Source: Puteibacter caeruleilacunae (lineage in GTDB: Bacteria; Bacteroidota; Bacteroidia; Bacteroidales; Prolixibacteraceae). From it: 64,000 bases of DNA. The notes beneath the pieces were generated by a model. It saw nothing but the letters and a program-made list of their open reading frames with translations. It was not told where the DNA came from and did not search any database. Positions 19,549 to 30,300 of the stretch are shown piece after piece (the stretch's first letter is position 1; every line of letters begins with the position of its first letter). The translations under genes and the position numbers were made by a program. The stretch lies in contig SJCO01000005.1 in assembly GCA_005217565.1 (NCBI GenBank), forward strand, positions 62,001 to 126,000, in the 5' to 3' direction.

Positions 19549-20538
19549 ATGAAGCAAAAAGATATAAATGAAATTCTTATTCCTATTCTAACTGATACCT
19601 ATAGTTTGGCGGACAAGGTACGTTTCGAACTATGGTTGGAAGAATCGGAAAAGAACAGAGAAGAGTATCTCGCCTACAAGCGTATCTGGGAAGAGGCTGG
19701 GAATAAAACTGTCTACGATAAGTTTGATACGAAAAGTGCTTTTAATCGCGTTGTTGAAAAATCTATAGCCAATAATAATCGAATAAGAATTAAGCGACAA
19801 TGGTTGGCATTTTCAGTAGGTGTAGCTGCGTCATTATTAATTCTTATTGGAATAACAGCAGTTATAGATTTTAATAGCAGTTCAGTAGAGCAAGTTGAAG
19901 TTGTAGCTCCTTTGGGAGAAAGAGCTAATATTACACTTCCCGATGGTTCCCATATTTGGTTAAATTCAGGATCTACTCTCCGGTATAAAACAAACTTTGG
20001 CAAGGGTAATAGAGATGTTTTACTAATTGGTGAAGCTTTCTTTAAAGTTGAAAAGTCTGTTACTCCATTTATTGTTGAAGCAAATCATAAGCTTAAAGTA
20101 AAAGTTTATGGAACTCGTTTTAATGTGATGGCATACCCTCAGGAACTATCTATTGAGACAACCTTGGAAGAGGGGAGTGTTAGTCTGACTAGCACAGAAA
20201 ACAAAGGTGTTGAAGAATTTATTGAGCCTGGTGAAATGGCAATCTATAGAGTTGGAGACAGAAGCTTAACTGTTGAAAAAACCGATCCAAAGATGTATAG
20301 TGATTGGATCAAAGGGAGGTTGGTTTTACGTGATGAGTCACTCATTAGGTTGGCAAGAAGATTAGAACGTAGATTCAATATTGAAATAAAGATGGATGAA
20401 AGTTTGAAGGATGAAGATTTTCATTTGAGAGCTACATTTATTGATGAGTCATTAGATGAAATCCTTAGTGCAATAGAACAAGTAGGTGGTTTAAATTGCA
20501 GTAGAGATGGAAGAACTGTTTTTATATCAAGAGACTAA
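19549..20538 (+). CDS. FecR-family anti-sigma factor / signal transducer
   Basis: Inner-membrane protein of 329 residues linking SusC to the ECF sigma factor. Cytoplasmic N-terminal sigma-binding part about 1-83; one membrane helix about 86-107 (WLAFSVGVAASLLILIGITAVI); periplasmic FecR domain about 118-215 (APLGERANITLPDGSHIWLNSGS, GEAFFKVE, KVYGTRFNVMAY, LEEGSVSL); C-terminal DUF4974 about 255-325 (LVLRDESLIRLARRLERRF, FIDESLDEILSAIE), an STN-like fold that contacts the SusC STN domain. Directly downstream of its sigma factor and followed by a hairpin and susC, the standard order. Confidence 0.93.
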   Translation: MKQKDINEILIPILTDTYSLADKVRFELWLEESEKNREEYLAYKRIWEEAGNKTVYDKFDTKSAFNRVVEKSIANNNRIRIKRQWLAFSVGVAASLLILIGITAVIDFNSSSVEQVEVVAPLGERANITLPDGSHIWLNSGSTLRYKTNFGKGNRDVLLIGEAFFKVEKSVTPFIVEANHKLKVKVYGTRFNVMAYPQELSIETTLEEGSVSLTSTENKGVEEFIEPGEMAIYRVGDRSLTVEKTDPKMYSDWIKGRLVLRDESLIRLARRLERRFNIEIKMDESLKDEDFHLRATFIDESLDEILSAIEQVGGLNCSRDGRTVFISRD

Positions 20539-20558
20539 TTAAATAAACAATAAAAAAA

Positions 20559-20586
20559 TCGGGAAATGTTTGGACCCATTTCCCGA
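20559..20586 (+). promoter_or_regulatory. Intercistronic hairpin between fecR and susC
   Basis: TCGGGAAATG (20559-20568) and CATTTCCCGA (20577-20586) form a perfect 10-bp stem with an 8-nt loop. It is followed by a second stem GGCTA/TAGCC at 20602-20617, then the susC ATG at 20647. There is no T-tract. It may be an attenuator or RNA-processing/stability element that sets the ratio of fecR to susC expression. Confidence 0.6.
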
Positions 20587-20646
20587 CAGTAATCAATAAT
20601 CGGCTATTGGACTAGCCTTACTATTAATTTAAAAGCATTCAAATTT

Positions 20647-23600
20647 ATGAAAAAAAAATGGATTGGCCGGAGGTGTATACCCTCTCGGCTGAAGAAAATT
20701 TTGTTAATTATGAAATTGACATTTATTGTGGTATTCCTATTTACGATGCATTTGTCGGCAAGTGTTTACTCACAAAAGACTAAGCTATCTTTAACATTGA
20801 GAAATGTATCGGTTCAGGAATTGTTGGAAAATATCGAAAGTACTAGTGATTATCGGTTTATGTTGCGTAAAGAGAATGTTGATTTAGAACGCAAGGTAAG
20901 TCTGAGTGCTAACAATCAAACTATTGAGGAAATTCTTACAGAGATCTTTAAATCTGAAAATGTAAAATACCTCATAACAGATAAAAATCTGGTTATTCTT
21001 CATGCTGAAGCTCCCAAGAATAGTGTTCTATTGAAAGAGACAAAGAAGAACATTACCGGAATTGTTACAGATGAAATGGGGGAACCACTACCTGGAGTCT
21101 CGGTTATCATTGAGGGTACAACCATTGGTATAACTACTGATTTTGATGGGAAATATGAGCTTTCAGTTCCAAGTGAATATAATCAGCTAACTTTTTCATT
21201 TGTGGGGATGAAAAAGCAAGTGGTTGAAATTGGTGACCAAAATGTTATAAATATTACTCTAGTCGAAGATGCTATTGGATTAGAGGAAGTAGTGGCTGTT
21301 GGGTATGGGGTTCAGAAGAAAGTTAACTTGACAGGTTCAGTTGCAACTGTTGATGCTGCAGAATTAGAGAATCGTCCTGTACCAAATGTATCTACAGCTC
21401 TACAAGGTATGGCTCCTGGATTAAATGTTTCAATTACGAATGCAGGAGGACAGGCTGATGCTGCGATGAATATAAATATTAGAGGAACAGGATCATTGTC
21501 GTCGAGTGCTCCTTTGGTATTAGTTGATGGAGTTAAAGCCAGTATTAACGATGTTAATCCCAATGATATCAAGAATGTCTCTGTTTTGAAGGATGCTTCG
21601 TCTGCCGCTATTTATGGAGCAGAAGCAGCTTACGGAGTAATTCTGATAACAACAAAGGATGGACAAAGAAATAAAGACTTTACAATCAATTATTCGAATA
21701 ATTTGAGTGTAAAGAAAATGATTTTTGTTCCAAAACAAGTTAGTTCTGTTGACTATGCAAATTATTGGAATGTTGCTCATATGAATAGTCATGGTTCTCC
21801 ACAGTTCTCGGATGAACAAATTCAGGAAATGCAAGATGTTATTGATGGTGTTGATAATCCATATGGTATTTACGGGACTAAAGCTGATCCTAAAAAAAGT
21901 TCTTTGTGGATTGGCCTTGGAGATAATGCTAATGATTGGACCAAAGGACGAGCTAATAATGATTGGTTTGACATATTGTACAGGGATTATTCTTTTGTAC
22001 AACAACACAATGTGTCGGTGAGTGGTGGATCAAAGAAGGTAACGGGATTCTTATCAATGGGATATCTTCATAATCCTGGTCAATTAAATTACGGAAAAGA
22101 ATATTTTAAACGATACAATTTTACATCGAAAGTTGGAGCAGATGTTACTTCCTGGTTAAATGTATCTGCAAATGTTCGTTATTCTCGTAAGGAAAATAGT
22201 TTTCCTGAATATGATAATGGAACAGGAAATCCTAGTCAGCAGCGATTATATCACGATGCCTTAAGGATGAAACCATTAGTGCCTTTTAAAACTCCTGCTG
22301 TTTATGATGATAGCGGCAAAGAGATTGTGTCTGAGCAATTGGCCAATATTCCATTTAAATTGGAAAATTCAGGATTTGAGGAATATTTAAACGAAGAGTT
22401 AATCGCAACCCTAAAAGGAGAGATTAGTTTAATGCCAGGATGGAAATTGAAGGGAGATTACTCGTATAAAAAGAAATCATCAATTTCTACAAGACACGTA
22501 AAGAAGGCCACTCACTATGGTCCAGATGGTTCTCCTTCTTTATTGTATAATGTTGATGCAAACAATCGCATCAGAAAAGGAATGTCAAGTACATTTTATA
22601 AAACTTTTAATGTTTATTCTCAGTTTAACAAAACATTTAACCAAAATCATGAGGTGTCTGTTTTGGTTGGTTATCAACAGCAGGATAGCGATAGTGAAGG
22701 ATTGAGTGCTCAAAACTCAAATATACTTAATGATGATCTTTCTTCTCTTAATTTATCAGTTGGAGAAAATATTGATATTGGTAATTCTATCTCGACCTGG
22801 GGTACACTAGGGGCATTTGCGAGATTTGGTTATATATATGGTGGAAAATATATGATTGAGTTTAATGGAAGGTCTGATGCAACTTCAAAATTTCCAGAGA
22901 ACAATAGGGGCGAGTTTTTCCCTTCTACTTCAATAGGATATAATGTTCACAATGAGAAGTTTTGGGAATCTATATCGACAGTTGTTAATACCTTAAAGTT
23001 AAGAGCGTCATATGGTACATTAGGAAATCAGAATGTAGCAGCATATAAACACTTGCCAAATATTCCGATAAAGGATAATCTAGGATGGATCATTGGAGGA
23101 GAACGTCCTTATTATTCCAAGATACCAGCGATTGTAAGTTCTGATCTTACTTGGGAAGTCTCTAAAACAAAGAATATCGGAGTTGAAATGTCTTTTCTTT
23201 CTCATCGATTATCTGTTTCGGGGGATATCTATAATCGACGTACGGAGAATATGTTTGGTCCTATGGGAGCATTGCCTAGTGTTCTGGGAACAAATCCTCC
23301 TACAACTAACTCAGCTACATTGGAGACAAAAGGATTTGAATTGCTGATTGGATGGAGACATAAGGTAAACAATAAATTTGGATACGACCTACAGGCTAGC
23401 CTTTCGAATAATAAAACTACCATCGTTGATTATTTTAATCCAACAAAAGTACTTAGTAGTCATTATGAAGGAAAAGAGCTAGGAGAGATCTGGGGGTATG
23501 TGGCTAATGATCTTTTCCAAACGCAGGAAGAGGTAGATGCATATTTGGCCGAACATGATATGACACAATTAGGATCTGCATGGCGACCAGGTAATGTGAA

Positions 23601-24204
23601 ATATTTAAATCTTGATGATGATCCGGCTTTGAATATAGGAGATAATACAGTTGATAATCCTGGTGATAGAAAGATTATAGGTAACTCTAAACCGCGCTAT
23701 TTATATTCTATTAAAGGAGGATTCAATTATGGCAATCTGGATTTCAATATGTTTTGGCAAGGTGTTGGAAAACGAGATGTTGTTTTTAGTGGCGGTTCTA
23801 CTACATTCTGGGGGTGGTCGAGTCACTCGCAATCACATGTGTCTCCAGAAGTTATGGATTATTGGAGCGAGAAAAATCCCAATGGTTATCTTCCAATTCC
23901 TCTTGATAAAGGAGGAAAAACAGGAAATGGAAAAGATAGACTTGCATCTACTCGTTATTTGCAAAGTGGAGCTTATCTGCGTTTGAAAAATGTTCAATTA
24001 GGATATACTTTCCCTAAGCGGATTATTGATAAGATTGGAATCAGAAAACTACGCGTTTTTGTGAGTGGAGAGAACCTGCTAACAATTACAAATATGTGGT
24101 CGGCATTTGATCCTGAGATTGCGGGATTGTCTGGAAAATATGATCGAGGTAGGGCATATCCTTTGTCTAGTTCTCTATCAATGGGAGTTAATGTGACATT
24201 TTAA
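20647..24204 (+). CDS. susC: SusC-family TonB-dependent transporter with STN domain
   Basis: 1185-residue outer-membrane glycan importer and signal transducer. Signal region about 1-43 (VYSQ); STN domain about 45-125 (KLSLTLRNVSVQELLENIE, VKYLITDKNLVILH) for contact with FecR; carboxypeptidase-regulatory-like domain about 136-220 (ITGIVTDEMGEPLPGVSVII); DEVVAVGYG-like motif EEVVAVGYGVQKK at about 218; plug domain (ALVLVDGVKA-like PLVLVDGVKA, SSAAIYGAEAAYGVILITTK); barrel ending GVNVTF. Together with the ECF sigma/FecR pair upstream it forms a self-inducing uptake cassette. SusD follows 30 bp downstream. Substrate inferred to be sulfated or protein-linked glycans from the sulfatase, GH20 and peptidase genes that follow. 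Confidence 0.95.
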   Translation: MKKKWIGRRCIPSRLKKILLIMKLTFIVVFLFTMHLSASVYSQKTKLSLTLRNVSVQELLENIESTSDYRFMLRKENVDLERKVSLSANNQTIEEILTEIFKSENVKYLITDKNLVILHAEAPKNSVLLKETKKNITGIVTDEMGEPLPGVSVIIEGTTIGITTDFDGKYELSVPSEYNQLTFSFVGMKKQVVEIGDQNVINITLVEDAIGLEEVVAVGYGVQKKVNLTGSVATVDAAELENRPVPNVSTALQGMAPGLNVSITNAGGQADAAMNINIRGTGSLSSSAPLVLVDGVKASINDVNPNDIKNVSVLKDASSAAIYGAEAAYGVILITTKDGQRNKDFTINYSNNLSVKKMIFVPKQVSSVDYANYWNVAHMNSHGSPQFSDEQIQEMQDVIDGVDNPYGIYGTKADPKKSSLWIGLGDNANDWTKGRANNDWFDILYRDYSFVQQHNVSVSGGSKKVTGFLSMGYLHNPGQLNYGKEYFKRYNFTSKVGADVTSWLNVSANVRYSRKENSFPEYDNGTGNPSQQRLYHDALRMKPLVPFKTPAVYDDSGKEIVSEQLANIPFKLENSGFEEYLNEELIATLKGEISLMPGWKLKGDYSYKKKSSISTRHVKKATHYGPDGSPSLLYNVDANNRIRKGMSSTFYKTFNVYSQFNKTFNQNHEVSVLVGYQQQDSDSEGLSAQNSNILNDDLSSLNLSVGENIDIGNSISTWGTLGAFARFGYIYGGKYMIEFNGRSDATSKFPENNRGEFFPSTSIGYNVHNEKFWESISTVVNTLKLRASYGTLGNQNVAAYKHLPNIPIKDNLGWIIGGERPYYSKIPAIVSSDLTWEVSKTKNIGVEMSFLSHRLSVSGDIYNRRTENMFGPMGALPSVLGTNPPTTNSATLETKGFELLIGWRHKVNNKFGYDLQASLSNNKTTIVDYFNPTKVLSSHYEGKELGEIWGYVANDLFQTQEEVDAYLAEHDMTQLGSAWRPGNVKYLNLDDDPALNIGDNTVDNPGDRKIIGNSKPRYLYSIKGGFNYGNLDFNMFWQGVGKRDVVFSGGSTTFWGWSSHSQSHVSPEVMDYWSEKNPNGYLPIPLDKGGKTGNGKDRLASTRYLQSGAYLRLKNVQLGYTFPKRIIDKIGIRKLRVFVSGENLLTITNMWSAFDPEIAGLSGKYDRGRAYPLSSSLSMGVNVTF

Positions 24205-24234
24205 GTTGATTAAAACGAAAAATAACAAAGAGAA

Positions 24235-25956
24235 ATGAAAAATATAATAAGCATAATTGTTTCGTTATTCTTGTTGGTTGGATGCTCTGATGTTTTAGAC
24301 AAATATCCGCAAGACGAAATCACTGAAGCTTCATATTGGAATAGCTCAAAAGATTTAGAGTTATATCTAAATCAATTCTATACCGACTTTAAAGTATTAC
24401 CAGCGAATTGGAGTCTTGGTATTTATGGAAAAGATAGGAATAGCGATAACCTGGTAGGAAGTACTCCTAATGATATTTTAAATGGTACTCGTTCGGTTCC
24501 TAGCGCTGGAGGCGGATGGAGCTGGGGAAAAATTAGAAGTATAAATTATTTCTTAGCGAATGCAGATAAGGTTACTACTGGATTGGAGGCCGATATTAAC
24601 CATTTGAAAGGGGAAGGACAGTTCTTTAAGGCTTATTACTATTTCAATATGGTAATGACGTTTGGAGATGTTCCGTGGATCGAAAAGGTACTGAATGTAG
24701 ATTCTGAAGAATTATATGGAGAACGTAATCCTCGAAATGTTGTTGTAGACAAGATTATTGGGTGTTTGGATGAGGCCATTGCTTTAATGAAAGATCAGAA
24801 TAAGGTTGAAGTTGGACGTATTCATAAAGGGATTGCGCTATTGTTTAAATCAAGAGTTTGTCTGTATGAAGGAACATGGGAAAAATACCATAGCGGGACA
24901 GTATTTGGAGTTAACGGATCTGATGGTTCACGTTATTTGACATTAGCTGTTGATGCATCAGAAAAATTAGTTCAATCAGGCTACTATCAGCTGTATGACA
25001 AAAATAAACCAACTGAAGACTATTGGAATTTATTCAATCAACTGGATCATAAGAATAATAAAGAAGTGTTGTTATGGCAGAAGTGTGATGTTGATTTAGG
25101 GACAGGTCATGGAGCATTACAATATCTAAATGGAGATAGAGCAGGAGGTGCTGGTTTAACAAAATCTCTTGTTGATGCTTATTTGTGTACCGATGGAAAG
25201 CCAATAGCACTGAGTTCCTCTTATCAGGGGGATGATAAAATTATTGATGTGGTTAAAAATAGAGATCCTCGTTTATCTCAGACTGTTTGGGTGCCTGGCC
25301 AGGTGCGTTATGATGATGTTATTTTTGAGACTCCTCACATTGATGGTTCAGGTGCAGTAGAATGTACAACTGGATATCAAATTAGAAAAGGATCAACAGA
25401 TGATCCTACGCAGCAAGGACCAGAGGTTGATCAAGGAAAGACAGCAGGTATTGTATTTAGGTATGCCGAGGCATTGCTGAATTTGGCGGAGGCAAAAGCA
25501 GAATTAGGTACCTTAACACAAGGAGATTTAGATAAGACGATTAATAAGCTTAGAGATAGAGCTGGACTCCCAGATTTGACTCTTAATGTTGGCTTTACTG
25601 ATCCAAACTGGAAGTTTCCTTCACTAAGTCCAATTATCAATGAAATCAGGCGTGAAAGACGAGTTGAGTTGGCACTGGAAGGAATGCGTTATGCCGACAT
25701 AATGAGATGGGCTGCAGCTGATGAGTTAATTGAAGGGAAAAGACCACTTGGAATAAAACTTATTCCTGGCGTTTCGTTTCCTGATCCTAATTTTGGAAAG
25801 AATGAACCTGTAAATGATGACAAATATCTTGATTATTACAAAGTTCTTAATCCAGCAGGATATGGCTTTGTGAATACTAGAGATTATCTAGCTCCTCTGC
25901 CTATTGATGATCTGACATTAAATACTAAACTTACTCAAAATCCTGGATGGGATTAA
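24235..25956 (+). CDS. susD: SusD/RagB-family glycan-binding lipoprotein
   Basis: 573-residue surface lipoprotein partner of the preceding SusC. Lipobox LVGC with Cys17. SusD core visible as LKGEGQFFKAYYYFNMVMTFGDVPWI, and the conserved C-terminal NEIRRERRVELALEGMRYADIMRW, ending with the usual LTQNPGWD. It resembles the SusD at 60734 in length and motifs more than the one at 9579. A perfect hairpin at 25971 follows its stop, so downstream sulfatase and peptidase expression may be set lower than that of the susCD pair. Confidence 0.95.
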   Translation: MKNIISIIVSLFLLVGCSDVLDKYPQDEITEASYWNSSKDLELYLNQFYTDFKVLPANWSLGIYGKDRNSDNLVGSTPNDILNGTRSVPSAGGGWSWGKIRSINYFLANADKVTTGLEADINHLKGEGQFFKAYYYFNMVMTFGDVPWIEKVLNVDSEELYGERNPRNVVVDKIIGCLDEAIALMKDQNKVEVGRIHKGIALLFKSRVCLYEGTWEKYHSGTVFGVNGSDGSRYLTLAVDASEKLVQSGYYQLYDKNKPTEDYWNLFNQLDHKNNKEVLLWQKCDVDLGTGHGALQYLNGDRAGGAGLTKSLVDAYLCTDGKPIALSSSYQGDDKIIDVVKNRDPRLSQTVWVPGQVRYDDVIFETPHIDGSGAVECTTGYQIRKGSTDDPTQQGPEVDQGKTAGIVFRYAEALLNLAEAKAELGTLTQGDLDKTINKLRDRAGLPDLTLNVGFTDPNWKFPSLSPIINEIRRERRVELALEGMRYADIMRWAAADELIEGKRPLGIKLIPGVSFPDPNFGKNEPVNDDKYLDYYKVLNPAGYGFVNTRDYLAPLPIDDLTLNTKLTQNPGWD

Positions 25957-25970
25957 TGCAATAATCAATG

Positions 25971-26004
25971 AATACCTTAGGTTTTTTAATGAACCTAAGG
26001 TATT
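25971..26004 (+). terminator. Perfect 13-bp hairpin between susD and the sulfatase
   Basis: AATACCTTAGGTT (25971-25983) pairs perfectly with AACCTAAGGTATT (25992-26004) across an 8-nt loop. The tail is TCTATAATTT rather than a pure T-run, so partial termination or RNA processing within the operon is likely. It also decides the next start codon: an in-frame ATG at 25968 would place this stem inside the coding region. Confidence 0.7.
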
Positions 26005-26024
26005 TCTATAATTTAGGTAAAATC

Positions 26025-27344
26025 ATGATAATCAGATATTGTTTGGCATTTATCTTAATGCCCTTGGCAAGTATTGCCCTTAATTCAAGGAATTCAAGGC
26101 CAAATGTGATCTTAATTATGGCAGATGATATGGGGTATGAATGTCTAAGTTGTTATGGTAGCACGTCCTATTCTACTCCTAATATTGATAAACTGGCAAG
26201 TAAAGGAGTTCGATTTAATCATTGTTACTCACAGCCATTATGTACGCCTAGTCGTGTAAAGATAATGACAGGTAAATATAATTTCAGAAATTATGAAGGT
26301 TTTGGTTACCTGAATCCTAACGAAAAGACATTTGGAAATCTTTTTAAAGAAAGAAATTATGCCACATGTATTGCAGGGAAATGGCAGTTGAATGGGATCT
26401 CTGGAAAAGATCGAAAGGATGGTTGGGATGATCACAATCGTCTTAAACATTTCGGATTTGATGAATATTGTTTGTGGCAATTTACTCATAAAGTGAATGA
26501 AGGTGATGGAAGGAGAAAGGAACGTTATAAGAATCCATATATTGAAAGAAATGGGGAGGTTGTAGACAATCGGTCTGGCGATTATGGTCCTGATTTGTTT
26601 TGTGACTTTATAACTGATTTTATTGATCAGAAGAGAAATGAACCATTTTTCATTTATTATCCAATGGTTCTGGTTCACGATCCATTTGTGCCAACACCTG
26701 GAAATTTACAATGGAATAATAATCACATGCAGAGCAAAAGTGATCCTCGATATTTTGCTTCGATGGTGAGTTATACCGATAAAATTGTTGGGAAAATTAT
26801 TGACAAGTTGAGGGAGTGTCATTTGGAAGATAATACCCTTATTATTTTCACAGGTGACAATGGTACCAATCGCAGAGTTTACAGTAAACTGGGTAACCAG
26901 GTAATTAGAGGAGGAAAAGGAACCTTGACGGATGCAGGTACTCATGTTCCATTAATAGCTAGCTGGACGTCAGTTGGAGTGAAGGCAGAGGTCTCAGATG
27001 AGCTCATAACATTTGCTGATTTTTATTCTACATTTTCCCAATTGATAGGTCTTGATGAAACCAATGATGGTAGTAGCTTCCTTCCTATAATTAAAGGAGA
27101 TAAGTATAAATCAAGAGACAATATAGTAATACATTATGATCCGATGTGGGGATCTCAAAATAAGAATCGAGGAAGGTTTATACGTAATCAGAGGTTTAAA
27201 CTTTATCAAGATAATCGCTTTTATGATTTGATTAAAGATCCACTTGAAGAGAATGCTTTAGATGTTAGTACTCTTGAAGCTAAGATTGTGGAGGTGTACG
27301 AACAAATGAAGCTTAGACAGAAGAATCTTCCTAAGTGGAATTAG
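26025..27344 (+). CDS. Secreted S1-family sulfatase
   Basis: Sulfate-ester hydrolase of 439 residues. The frame opens at 25968, but the ATG at 26025 is preferred because it begins a normal signal peptide (MIIRYCLAFILMPLASIAL) and lies after the 25971-26004 hairpin. Metal-binding start PNVILIMADDMG; formylglycine motif C73-T-P-S-R; a late metal site IIFTGDNGTN. Such enzymes need Cys-to-formylglycine maturation by an enzyme not encoded here. Placed between susD and the C25 peptidase, it probably removes sulfate from the glycan imported by this locus. Subfamily and substrate cannot be read by eye. Confidence 0.9.
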   Translation: MIIRYCLAFILMPLASIALNSRNSRPNVILIMADDMGYECLSCYGSTSYSTPNIDKLASKGVRFNHCYSQPLCTPSRVKIMTGKYNFRNYEGFGYLNPNEKTFGNLFKERNYATCIAGKWQLNGISGKDRKDGWDDHNRLKHFGFDEYCLWQFTHKVNEGDGRRKERYKNPYIERNGEVVDNRSGDYGPDLFCDFITDFIDQKRNEPFFIYYPMVLVHDPFVPTPGNLQWNNNHMQSKSDPRYFASMVSYTDKIVGKIIDKLRECHLEDNTLIIFTGDNGTNRRVYSKLGNQVIRGGKGTLTDAGTHVPLIASWTSVGVKAEVSDELITFADFYSTFSQLIGLDETNDGSSFLPIIKGDKYKSRDNIVIHYDPMWGSQNKNRGRFIRNQRFKLYQDNRFYDLIKDPLEENALDVSTLEAKIVEVYEQMKLRQKNLPKWN

Positions 27345-27389
27345 TACTCCAATATGTATGTTATCGAAAAACTAACCAAAAAATTTACA

Positions 27390-30300
27390 ATGAGAATAAA
27401 AACTATTTTGCTGGTATGTGTATCCTTGCTTATGGCTATGGGATATTCAGTGAATATCAGTGCCCAAAACTGGCAACTAAAGAAGTATTATCAAGGTAAT
27501 ACAAGTGTTAATCTTGATAAACGTGGTTATGCCATTATAACGACACGAGATATAGCCTTGGGATTAGATGAACTACAGGCTTTTGCAGAAAATAAATCAG
27601 CCTTGGGATTCAATGTGCACATTGTAACAGAAGAAGATTTTGGAGGGGGACGAGGGGAAGATGCAGCTTTTAATATAAGACGATGGTTGCAGTCGAATTA
27701 CAAAAAACTCGATTTGTTATATGTTTTGTTGATTGGTGATCCAACTCCTAATTGTGGAGATATCCCGATGAAGGTTGTTTCCATGGGAACAAAGGATGAT
27801 CTTGGAGAGGTGATTCCTACTGACTATTATTATGCTGATATATCGGGTAACTGGGATATTAATAATAACGGAATTGTTGGAGAACGAAGTGATTTTAAAG
27901 AAGGTGGTCTTGATGGTGTATGGGATGTATTGGTTGGAAGATTGCTTTATTATGGAGAAAATAGTGTGTGGGGAAAATTAGACGATGTAGATGTATTACT
28001 CCGAAGATTTATTGATTACGATAATGAAGAAGATATTGACTGGAGGTATAATGTGTTCGTATATCGACCAAATCAAGAGATTTTTGCAAGTTGGATCTCA
28101 AAATACCTGGAACCCAATGGAATTAATTATGTATTGATGTCTGAAACTCCTAACTGGGCAGGATTGTCTCGTCCAGACTACATTGCAGGAGATGGACATA
28201 CGAGATATGATATTCTTAATGAGAATGATTTTGGACATATAAAACTTCAAGCGCATGGCACTCCTACTGCAACTTGGGGAATAAATAGTGATGGAGTATC
28301 AAAGAAATTAAATCCAACCAAACCCGGAATTGTGCAGTTTGCAGGTTGTTTTACCGGAGCTCCTGAAAAAAGTAACAATATAGGAGGCGCAATGTTACGC
28401 TTCTATGCTATTGCGACAGAACCTAATTCGATGGGGGTAACAAGCTTTACAGCTCCAGGTCCTAAGGTTGGAATCAAACCTGTTATGAATAACAGAAAAC
28501 TAAAACTGTTACAAGGTAATAGTGTGGGTTATGCGCATTGGGAAGACTATGCAGATATATCACGTTATGCGTCGAACACTGTTGGAAATACAATGTTGAA
28601 ACACAATCTGTATGGAGACCCATCGATTGTTGTATTTAAAACTGGGATAAATGTGCCTTCATCAGTGGTGGTAACACCTGTTAAACGTGCCTATTTTCAG
28701 ATGAATTCAGGTAATTATGCAGATATAGCTCAGAAGTATACGGTGTGGAGTAACATTGATGGAGAGCAGTTTTCGTCGGTAGAGATTGATGTAGATTGGC
28801 TTAGTTATTCTATAATTGGTTCAAATGTGGATAGAAATAATGGAACAGATGTTGAAGTAAAACCAAACGAGAAGGCTGCGAATTTGGGTATAGGAGAGCA
28901 TAAAGCAACTGTTTTGTTTAAAGGAAGTGATGGAAAGATCACAAAAAGAAATTTTTATATATGTGTGTCTGTCGATAAACAGATTGCATACTACTCATTT
29001 GATGGAAAGGGAAATGACTTTTTGAATGAGAAACTTAATACGGCAGCACAATATAAAGTAGTTCCTGTAAAAAAGGGAGATATGACTACTGCCGATATAA
29101 ATTCAATTATCAAAAGTGCTAAAACTGAAGGTAAACTTGGGAAGGGATTATCTTGTGCCAGAGATCTTTCGAAGTTTGGATATGAATGTAACTACTTGCC
29201 GTTTAATAATACAGGTTCAAGTACTCACTGTTTCTGGATAAAGCATGACGCGAATGCGAATGGTGAGATTTTGAATTTTGCTAAAGGAGTGCTTTCTCTG
29301 AAAATTGACAACGAAAAATATGTACTTTGTATTAAGGAAAATGACCATTTGGCATGGGAAAAGAATACTCCTTATATTTTAAATAAAAGTATTGAATCTG
29401 CTAGTACCGTAAGTGATGAATGGATTTACTTTTCTGTAGTTGTAGATCGTGATAACAATGAGTTAAGATTTTATCAAAATGCTGACGAAAAAGGGAAAGT
29501 CAGTTTAATGGAACATTCAAGTTTGTTTGCTGACAAACCTTTGGTGATCGCTCCATTTGGAGGTGTAATAGATGAGTTAGCTTGTTACAACTTTGCGCTT
29601 TCGCCTGATGGTTTGATGAACGAAATGTTAGGGAAAAAAATTGTCCCTGTTTCTCCTGTGAATCATGGATCTACCATGAATAATAAAAACGTTCCATTTG
29701 AATGGTCGGCATTGGATGATGCTGTTTCATATAACTTCTATATTACCGAGAGACAAGAAGATTTGTTAGAGGAAACACCTTTAATAAGAGTTCGGAATTT
29801 TACCGATAATAAATTTGTAAAGCAGAATCTAAAGCAGGAAACGATTTACTATTGGCGTGTTGATGCAATTTTAGCTGATGGGAAAATAATAAAAGGAATG
29901 ATTTTCGACTTTACAGTTCCTAAGATATTATGGAATCTAAAAGAGTTAGCGGTAGGAGAGACCGATGTATTTGTGTTTGATGTAATTGATGAGCTAGAAG
30001 ATTGTAACGTATGCTTTTATTCAGGGTATAGTGCAACTCTTCGCAAATCACCAGCAACGATTGAATTGTTTACAACTACTACAGATGGTAGTGAAACAAT
30101 TATTGCCAGTCGAAGATTCAATACCGGAAAGGCTAGAAATTATATTGCAGAAACTTTCGAAATAGATACTCAATATTTAGGATCAAAAGTACAGGTTAGA
30201 ATAAAGGGAGAAAAAGGGACCTATAAGCTTAATAATGCTGCTTTGTATGTGGATTACGATGCGGATGAAGGTCAGTCTGCTGATTTTACAAAAGGAGAGA

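Noticed and set aside
21520-22008. 162-codon minus-strand frame within susC
   Set aside because: Antisense shadow of a well-supported SusC gene; no signal, domain or start context of its own.
26238-26678. 146-codon minus-strand frame within the sulfatase gene
   Set aside because: Antisense to intact sulfatase motifs; composition is the mirror of the sense gene.
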